DNA of 10,699 bases, from positions 1-10,699 of the forward strand of contig JAPLVQ010000168.1 in the NCBI GenBank assembly GCA_026397035.1, in the 5' to 3' direction. The notes beneath the pieces were generated by a model, which saw nothing but the letters and a program-made list of their open reading frames with translations, did not search any database and was not told the DNA's origin. A program made the translations under genes and the position numbers. Below are positions 6,017 to 10,699 of the stretch, in pieces (the stretch's first letter is position 1; the number at the start of each line of letters is the position of its first letter). This DNA comes from Candidatus Iainarchaeum sp. GTDB taxonomy: Archaea > Iainarchaeota > Iainarchaeia > Iainarchaeales > JAAZKV01.

Positions 6017-7231
6017 ATGGACGAAAGAGAATTTAAGAAAGAAATGAAGAAAAGCTTTCAAGAATATGAACTAGCATGGAATGAATTCTTCAAGAATCGT
6101 CCAAGGCCAAAGAATGATAATGAGGAGCAAAAAGAAGGCGCAGAATTTGTTTTTTGGTATAATAATGTCCGCCCTCAAAGTGATACTGGCAAAACGCCAG
6201 CAGAAATGGGTGAAAGAAACATAGAGTATGATGAAACAACAGAAGAAGATGAAGAAGCAATGGAAAAGCAATTTGCGATGGATGATATCCTTGGTTGGAT
6301 GCATGACGGGGAATATGATAAAGCTTTAAATGAATGTGAATATATCCTCAAAAATGAGCCTAAAAATGTTGAAGCCCTGCTGCTAAAATTTGAAGCCTTA
6401 ACTGGGCTAAATGAAATGGCGCAAGCTATGAAAATCTTGGGCAAATGTAAATTATTGGAACCTGAAAACCCATATATTAGCTTTCATTTAGCAGCAATGC
6501 TAATTTTAAAACAAGATTTTAAAGGCGCAATAAATGAAATAAACAAGGCCTTGGAGAAAGATGAAAAAAACTTTGATTTTTTAGTTTTGAAAGCACAGGC
6601 TTTGTATATGACAAATGAACAAACTTACACAGAGTATCTTAAACAAGCTGAGAAAGTAGACCGGAAAAGAGCATTAAATTTCTTTGATAATTACTGGTAT
6701 GACACTTATCCAGAATCTGAGACGGAAATACTGAAAAGCATGGAAAAAGTCACCGAACTTTTGTTTAACAATGAAAACGCCAAAGCTCTTGAAGAACTGG
6801 TTAGACTGGAAAACTTCCCTTTACGAAAAGAATACCGCAATCTTATTGCATCAGCTAAAATAAAAAAGTTACTTGAAGAAAATAATCTTCAGCAAGCGCA
6901 AAGTGTTCTTGGTTTGATGCTTGACGAAGCGGCGTTAAGCCCAATAACCTATTGTAGCAAAGCATCACTAGAATTTGCAGAAGGAAATTCGAAAGGAGCT
7001 CTAGAAACGCTTGAACAGGCAATTGGGGAATACCCCAAAACAGCGCTTGGCTACCTTGGGTTATATACGAAAAAGGTTGAAATATTGAAAGCATTGGGTG
7101 ATGATAGCTACAAGAAAATAGAAGAAAACGTTGAAAAAATGCAGAAACAAAGCCTCGAAGATATATCCAAAACGGCGAAAGAAATTGGCAAAACACTGGT
7201 TACGAAAAATGGGTTAATAAAGTTTGAATAA
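6017..7231 (+). CDS. TPR-repeat protein with an integrase-like N-terminal motif
   Basis: The protein has 404 residues from ATG 6017; the frame also allows a GTG at 5993, which adds eight residues and has no matching TATA box. Residues 1-45 are charged and helical. YNNVRPQSDTGKTPAEM (48-64) strongly recalls the end of the rve integrase core in IS3/IS481 transposases, where a YN-x-x-RP...GKTPAE pattern is typical. An acidic linker follows (68-82). TPR-type helix pairs are visible at about 87-116, 118-150, 152-184 and 312-342 (small-large-Ala spacing, ending in N/P turns). There is no signal peptide or membrane segment, so it is probably a cytoplasmic scaffold. It lies 74 bases after fic on the same strand, so co-transcription is possible. 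The TPR call is firm; the role is unknown. Confidence 0.8.
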   Translation: MDEREFKKEMKKSFQEYELAWNEFFKNRPRPKNDNEEQKEGAEFVFWYNNVRPQSDTGKTPAEMGERNIEYDETTEEDEEAMEKQFAMDDILGWMHDGEYDKALNECEYILKNEPKNVEALLLKFEALTGLNEMAQAMKILGKCKLLEPENPYISFHLAAMLILKQDFKGAINEINKALEKDEKNFDFLVLKAQALYMTNEQTYTEYLKQAEKVDRKRALNFFDNYWYDTYPESETEILKSMEKVTELLFNNENAKALEELVRLENFPLRKEYRNLIASAKIKKLLEENNLQQAQSVLGLMLDEAALSPITYCSKASLEFAEGNSKGALETLEQAIGEYPKTALGYLGLYTKKVEILKALGDDSYKKIEENVEKMQKQSLEDISKTAKEIGKTLVTKNGLIKFE

Positions 7232-7309
7232 TCTGAAATTCAAACTTCAAATCTGTAATGAGTGGGTTAAAGTCCTTTCGCGGGCTCTCGCATTTAATTA
7301 GTTTTTTGT
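7232..7309. other. Short gap between convergent genes
   Basis: The TPR gene and the flavodiiron gene end facing each other here. A T-run (GTTTTTTGTT, 7301-7310) lies in the right orientation to end the plus-strand transcript as an archaeal oligo-T terminator. No strong hairpin is visible. Confidence 0.35.
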
Positions 7310-8409
7310 TTAGTTCTTCATCTTTCCCGCAATTACTTTTGCAAGTTCTGTGAGTTTTGAATATTCTTCTTCTGCGGGTCTTCCGTTTATTTCAACTGCG
7401 CCACTAAATTCAAGTAGTGCATTGCGAGCGGGTGAAGGGAGTTTAGAAATGTTGGTGAACCGAGGAGAATTGTTTTTGTATCAATTAAATCTCGAGCAAG
7501 TTCATCAAGGTTCAAATCGAGCATATTATATGTGCGAACTTCAATTCCTTCTTTTTTTAGCGCATCGTTTAAATGCTGGGCCATTTTCTCGGTAGAGTTC
7601 CACATTGAAACGTAAAGAATAATTGCTTTGTTTTTTGTTTCTCCGCCCACCCACTTTGAGTATTCTTCAAGTATTACTTCGGGTTTAGTGTAAATCGGTC
7701 CGTGGCTTGGAGCAATTATTTTTGGAGAGAACGCTTTTACTTTCTGAAAAGCAATTTTACACATTGCTCTAAAAGGCATCATTATTTCAGCAAAGTATTC
7801 TTTTGCATCCCTAATTAGTTCTTCTTTTGTAAGGGTTTTTTCGTTATCGAAAGTTTCATTTGAATTGTGCCCACCAAAGAAGTCGCAAGTGAATAAGATT
7901 TTTTCTTCTTCAAGGAAGGTGAACATTGTTTCGGGCCAGTGAAGCCATGGAGCATAAATAAATCTAAGTGTTTTTCCTCCAAGAGCAATTGTTTCATTAT
8001 TCTTCACTGCGCGGATTCTTTCTTTAGGAATTTTATAATATTGTTCTGCCATTTGAGCCCCTTTTTCAGAAGCAAGAAGTGTAGCTTTTGTTAGTTTGAG
8101 TAATTTAGGTATTGCGTTTGAGTGGTCGGGTTCTGCGTGATTCATTATAATAAAATCCAGTTTCTTCAAATCTCCGAGGAGAGGAGTTATTTTTCCAATT
8201 AATTCATCCTCAAATCCCGGGTTCACTGTATCAATAAGCGCATTCTTCAAAGTTCCTTTAACTAAATATGAATTATAACTAGTGCCTTTTGGAAGAGAAA
8301 TTAAAGTATCAAAAAATCTTCTTTCAGCATCTTTTGAGCCGACAGCGAAAACGTTTTTTGAGAACTCAACTGGTTTTGCATGGGACTTGGCTTGATTAAT
8401 TTTACTCAT
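7310..8409 (-). pseudogene. Flavodiiron protein (FprA/ROO type), flavodoxin domain frameshifted and shortened
   Basis: The open frame from 8409 runs 340 residues to a stop at 7387. The metallo-beta-lactamase half is intact: HAEPDH (91-96) gives His91, Glu93, Asp95 and His96, and His157 (WLHWPETMF), Asp176 (FTCDFFGGH) and His236 (PSHGPI) complete the di-iron ligands. The flavodoxin half starts well, with FMN loop SMWNSTEKM (268-276) and LLGSPT (315-320). Downstream in the -1 frame, from about 7450 to a stop at 7310-7312, 46 codons read like the normal FprA tail (GRPAEEEYSKLTELAKVIAG). Joined, the product is about 366 residues against about 400 for the family, and the stretch holding the usual FGSYGW-like FMN segment is missing. 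Either the gene is decaying or the sequence has an error. Such enzymes reduce O2 to water or NO to N2O in the cytoplasm with rubredoxin-like donors. Confidence 0.75.
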
Positions 8410-8439
8410 AAAAATTAATTAACTTTTCTTTAGAACTAA

Positions 8440-8499
8440 TTAAAAAGAGTGATATTACGCGAGTTAAAAAGAGTTATTTTTTGATAAATTAAAAAGATA
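8440..8499. repeat. Three TTAAAAAGA direct repeats upstream of the flavodiiron gene
   Basis: TTAAAAAGAGT occurs at 8440-8450 and 8464-8474, and TTAAAAAGATA at 8489-8499, at steps of 24 and 25 bases. On the minus strand the copy nearest the gene reads CTTTTTAATTAG and overlaps the expected TATA position about 30 bases before ATG 8409. They could be regulator sites or alternative TATA-like boxes; low sequence complexity makes chance a real possibility. The rest of the 8410-8603 gap has no gene I can see. Confidence 0.35.
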
Positions 8500-8603
8500 T
8501 ATTTTGAGCAGTGCATTTTTACTTTTTACTTGCACCGCCCAAAATAAATTATCTCAAAACTTATTCTTACTTTTGTGATTCACTTTTCCGCCAAGTAATT
8601 GTT

Positions 8604-9971
8604 TTATGGTGTGAGTCTTTCCGTGTCTCTTGGTAAAAATGTCGCTTCGCGTACGTTTTTGATTCCTAAGAGTATCATGAGCATTCTTGTCGGGCTAAGA
8701 CCGTATCCTCCATGGGGCGGGCAGCCGTACTTGAAGAACTCAAGGTATTCTTTGATTCCTTCAATAGGAACTTTCTTTTCCTGTGCTTGTTTTTTGAGAA
8801 TTTCATACCGGTGTTCGCGTTGCGCTCCTGTAGTGATTTCTAGTCCTTTCCACAAAAGGTCGAAGCTCTTTGTTATTTCAACTTCTCCTTCTTTTCTCAT
8901 GTGGTAGAACGGACGAACACTTACTGGGTATTCGGTTACAAAGACAAATTCGTGACCGAATTTTTTGCCAGCGTATTCACACAGTAACCTTTCTCCTTCA
9001 GGATCAAGGTCCGAATCCTTTATTTTGAATCCGAATTCTTTTTTGAGGATTTCGTGAGCTTCTTTCATTGTGACTCTTGGAAAAGGAAGTTTTGGTACTG
9101 TAACTTCTACTCCAATAGCATTTTTGATTTCTTTCCCAAACTTTTCTTTTACTCGAGTGAGTACGTGCGCTAGCCACTCTTCTTCAATCTTCATTACATC
9201 CTCGTGGGATTCAATGAAGGATACTTCAATATCCACTGAAGTGAATTCCGTATCATGGCGCGTGGTGTGAGAAGGGTTTGCTCTAAACACAGGTCCTATT
9301 TCAAATACTCTTTCAAACCCGCTCGCCATTGCCATCTGTTTATAGAACTGTGGGCTTTGCGCAAGTGAAGCAGTTTTATCAAAGTACTTGAGTGTGAAGA
9401 GTTCTGCCCCGGATTCTGTAGCCCCTGCGACAAATTTTGGAGTATGGATTTGAATAAATCCATGGCTTAACCAGTATTCTCTCATTGCAGCTTCCATTGT
9501 AGTCCAGATTTTGAATATAAGCGCGTTCTTTGGTTTTCTCAAATCAATCCATCTATAGTCGAGTCTTAATGGAAGAGAAGCTTCTTCTTTTCCTTTTTCC
9601 ACTACTTGGATTGGAAGTTCTCTATTTGCTTCTGAAAGAACTTTAATTGATTCTATCGCTACTTCAAAACCACTTGGCGCTTGTTTTTCTTTTTTTACAG
9701 TGCCAATAATTTCAACAACGGATTCTTTTGAAATTTTTCCAACCGCAGTAAAAGCTTCTTCTTTTTGGGGGAGTGCAACTGTTTGAACTATTCCGCTGAT
9801 ATCGCGCAATATGAGAAACTTCACTTTGCTTTGGTTTCTTACATCCTGAACAAAACCTTTTAGAAGAATATTCTCTCCTTCGTGCTTGCTAGTTTCGCTA
9901 GCAAAAACCCGTTCTTTTTTTGAAAAACTTTTTTGTTTTTCACTCTCTTTTTTAATCATCATTTCCATCAT
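8604..9971 (-). CDS. aspS: Aspartyl-tRNA synthetase, archaeal type (possibly AspRS that also charges tRNA-Asn)
   Basis: This 455-residue class II synthetase attaches Asp to tRNA in the cytoplasm. It has an OB-fold anticodon domain (about 35-115: LLKGFVQDVRN...LRDISGIVQ), the hinge, then the catalytic core. Landmarks are RLDYRWIDLRKP (136-147), the Asp-binding region SPQFYKQ (206-212), motif 2 FRANPSHTTRHDTEF (229-243), the flexible-loop/DIEVSF region, and motif 3 GGYGLSPTRMLM (421-432) with Arg429. It ends in FLPRDTERLTP, the family's standard C-terminus. There is no bacterial insertion domain, which marks it as archaeal/eukaryotic type. The first 35 residues are a Lys/Glu-rich extension beyond the usual start. 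GAGGT seven bases before ATG 9971 acts as a Shine-Dalgarno site, and an in-frame stop just upstream fixes the start region. Motif 2 has Asn where FRAE is usual. Residues at the anticodon-specificity positions are Gln42 and Pro99 (see findings). Confidence 0.95.
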   Translation of the reverse strand: MMEMMIKKESEKQKSFSKKERVFASETSKHEGENILLKGFVQDVRNQSKVKFLILRDISGIVQTVALPQKEEAFTAVGKISKESVVEIIGTVKKEKQAPSGFEVAIESIKVLSEANRELPIQVVEKGKEEASLPLRLDYRWIDLRKPKNALIFKIWTTMEAAMREYWLSHGFIQIHTPKFVAGATESGAELFTLKYFDKTASLAQSPQFYKQMAMASGFERVFEIGPVFRANPSHTTRHDTEFTSVDIEVSFIESHEDVMKIEEEWLAHVLTRVKEKFGKEIKNAIGVEVTVPKLPFPRVTMKEAHEILKKEFGFKIKDSDLDPEGERLLCEYAGKKFGHEFVFVTEYPVSVRPFYHMRKEGEVEITKSFDLLWKGLEITTGAQREHRYEILKKQAQEKKVPIEGIKEYLEFFKYGCPPHGGYGLSPTRMLMILLGIKNVREATFLPRDTERLTP

Positions 9972-10000
9972 TCATCAACCTCGTAAAGTATCGCTTTTTG

Positions 10001-10010
10001 ATTAATAAAT
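10001..10010 (-). promoter_or_regulatory. TATA-like box of aspS
   Basis: The minus strand reads ATTTATTAAT, centred about 34 bases before ATG 9971. That leaves a leader of roughly 8-12 bases, room for the GAGGT at about 9978-9982. aspS therefore looks like one of the few leadered genes in the window. Confidence 0.45.
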
Positions 10011-10031
10011 CTTCTCAAGAATGTAAATACT

Positions 10032-10060
10032 GGGGACAATTAAAGCGCTAAGAATTCCCC
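10032..10060. repeat. Imperfect GGGG/CCCC stem-loop upstream of aspS
   Basis: GGGG (10032-10035) can pair with CCCC (10057-10060) and AATT (10038-10041) with AATT (10053-10056), with a two-base bulge and an 11-base loop containing AGCGCT. It lies between the small ORF at 10098-10190 and the aspS promoter, so it could end that short transcript. No oligo-T follows on the minus strand. Confidence 0.3.
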
Positions 10061-10097
10061 GCACCAAAGCATTTGTGTTTGGGCTCCTTGGCTAGCC

Positions 10098-10190
10098 CTA
10101 GTTGATGTTATTATCGTTATCGTCTACAGCGTTTGCTATCGCAAGAGAAATAGCTTTTAGTATCTGCGATTCGGTTTCTGTTCGCTGCAT
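10098..10190 (-). CDS. Possible 30-residue leaderless small ORF
   Basis: ATG at 10190 opens a 30-codon frame starting MQRTETESQILKAISLAI, with an Asp/Asn-rich end, stopping at TAG 10098-10100. The first two thirds could form an amphipathic helix. What supports it is the strong TATA box at 10212-10224, centred 28 bases upstream, the same spacing as for real genes here. There is no homology that I recognise. After two stops the same frame continues with a hydrophobic stretch (ALVRGILSALIVPSIYIL), so it may be the remains of a longer membrane protein. It is equally possible that the promoter serves a small RNA. Confidence 0.3.
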   Translation of the reverse strand: MQRTETESQILKAISLAIANAVDDNDNNIN

Positions 10191-10211
10191 ATAATACATT
10201 CTTTATTCCGC

Positions 10212-10224
10212 ATTAATATATACT
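10212..10224 (-). promoter_or_regulatory. TATA box, probably for the small minus-strand ORF
   Basis: ATTAATATATACT on the plus strand, AGTATATATTAAT on the minus strand. It is centred 28 bases before ATG 10190. Its near-symmetry means it could also serve the plus-strand genes after 10271, with a leader of roughly 25-30 bases. Confidence 0.45.
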
Positions 10225-10270
10225 TAGGGCAAAATAGTGTAAGAAATAATACATCAAGGCGGGATTTGGT

Positions 10271-10381
10271 ATGTTTCTTAATGGGGGAAACTTTATTATT
10301 CAATTAGCCCTAATTGTTTGGATATTAGTAAGTGATTTATTTGGAGGAGAAAAAAAAGTTGGTGACTATGAAAAGGGTTGA
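10271..10381 (+). CDS. Possible 36-residue single-span membrane peptide
   Basis: ATG 10271 opens a 36-codon frame with one hydrophobic helix (FIIQLALIVWILVSDLF, residues 8-24) and a charged tail (GGEKKVGDYEKG). It overlaps the next gene by 14 bases, since its stop TGA is at 10379-10381 and the next ATG at 10368. This is the layout of translationally coupled genes. The sequence AAGGCGGG lies about 8 bases upstream and could act as a weak ribosome site. I do not recognise the peptide; it may be an upstream leader peptide or chance. Confidence 0.4.
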   Translation: MFLNGGNFIIQLALIVWILVSDLFGGEKKVGDYEKG

Positions 10382-10699
10382 GCTTGATAATAAAAAAAGG
10401 ATTGAACTTGATAATAAAAAAATCTTGTTAATAATTTTAATTGTTGGGGTATTATTAAGGGCAATAGTTTATTTTTTTTTGGGTCCGTTTAATAATGATG
10501 ATCATTTTTCAGTAGTGAAATTCATTTATGATAATGGAGTAGTGCCGGTTTCTAGTTTAACGTACCAGGCTTATCACCCCCCTGTGTATTATTTTATTGC
10601 CGCCCAGTTTTTGAATTTTGGCGGCGCAAAAGTAGTTCAATTGTTTTCACTGATTTGCTCAATACTTTCTTTTGGAGTAATTTATTATTTGATAAAAAA
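10368..10699 (+). CDS. N-terminal part of a GT-C membrane glycosyltransferase (PMT/ArnT-like), cut by the window end
   Basis: 110 codons are visible. A charged N-terminus with two near-identical (V/I)ELDNKK units precedes the first membrane helix (about 19-38, LLIILIVGVLLRAIVYFFL). Then comes the first outer loop with NNDDH (42-46), matching the acidic catalytic pair of GT-C enzymes that use dolichyl- or polyprenyl-phosphate sugars. YHPPVYYFIAA (69-79) is the typical entry to the next helix, and a further hydrophobic segment follows near 88-108. It should transfer a sugar from a lipid carrier on the outside of the membrane. GGTGA at 10361-10365 sits unusually close to the ATG; GGAGG at 10343-10347 is distant, and an in-frame GTG at 10362 is an alternative start. 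The rest of the gene lies outside the window. Confidence 0.75.
   Translation, partial: MKRVELDNKKRIELDNKKILLIILIVGVLLRAIVYFFLGPFNNDDHFSVVKFIYDNGVVPVSSLTYQAYHPPVYYFIAAQFLNFGGAKVVQLFSLICSILSFGVIYYLIK
10371..10418. repeat. 24-bp tandem duplication at the start of the GT-C gene
   Basis: Bases 10371-10394 and 10395-10418 match at 22 of 24 positions. Both differences are G to A and the unit is in frame, giving the peptide repeat KR(V/I)ELDNK. It looks like a recent in-frame slippage or duplication in the cytoplasmic tail. Confidence 0.8.

Noticed and set aside
5028..7231. fic plus TPR gene as a toxin-antitoxin pair
   Set aside because: The Fic protein already holds the SNAIEG inhibitory motif, and a 404-residue TPR protein with a 74-base gap does not resemble known Fic antitoxins.
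7350..7595. 81-codon plus-strand open frame opposite the flavodiiron gene end
   Set aside because: It lies antisense to the conserved flavodoxin coding region, and its protein shows no recognisable motif; it is a shadow frame.

Overview
The window looks archaeal, most likely from a small-genome lineage of the DPANN type. The evidence is an archaeal-type aspartyl-tRNA synthetase, an AAA/DUF4143 ATPase, AT-rich DNA with T-rich intergenic stretches, and TATA-like boxes centred about 25-30 bases before most start codons. That box spacing is typical of archaeal leaderless transcripts. The DPANN placement is inference; no rRNA or tRNA was found to anchor it.

Layout. From 20 to 4819 four genes run on the minus strand. 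They are a MurG/MJ1255-like glycosyltransferase, a class I SAM methyltransferase of unknown substrate, an AAA ATPase with a C-terminal DUF4143 domain, and a protein with a worn methyltransferase-like fold. Each has its own TATA-like box, so they look like single transcription units rather than an operon. A gap of about 400 bases (3582-3988) before the ATPase is packed with palindromes and direct repeats. From 5028 to 7231 two genes lie on the plus strand: a Fic-domain protein (putative AMPylase) carrying its own inhibitory helix motif, and a TPR protein whose N-terminal part carries a motif like the C-terminal end of an integrase-type transposase. From 7310 to 9971 a flavodiiron protein with a damaged C-terminal flavodoxin domain and aspS lie on the minus strand. 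From 10098 onward there is a possible 30-residue minus-strand ORF, a possible 36-residue plus-strand membrane peptide, and the start of a multi-pass membrane glycosyltransferase (GT-C/PMT-like) cut off by the window end.

The genes do not form one obvious pathway. Two glycosyltransferases at opposite ends hint at surface glycan synthesis. The flavodiiron protein would reduce O2 or NO. AspRS may also feed tRNA-dependent Asn synthesis if it is non-discriminating. The most unusual features are the paired 18-bp palindromes 32 bp apart at the ATPase promoter, the palindromes bracketing the fic TATA box, the frameshifted and internally shortened flavodiiron gene, the integrase-like motif in the TPR protein, and a mixed specificity signature in AspRS. 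I did not identify a clear new multi-gene system. The best candidates for something undescribed are the ATPase with its repeat-rich control region and the degenerate methyltransferase / Fic divergent pair.
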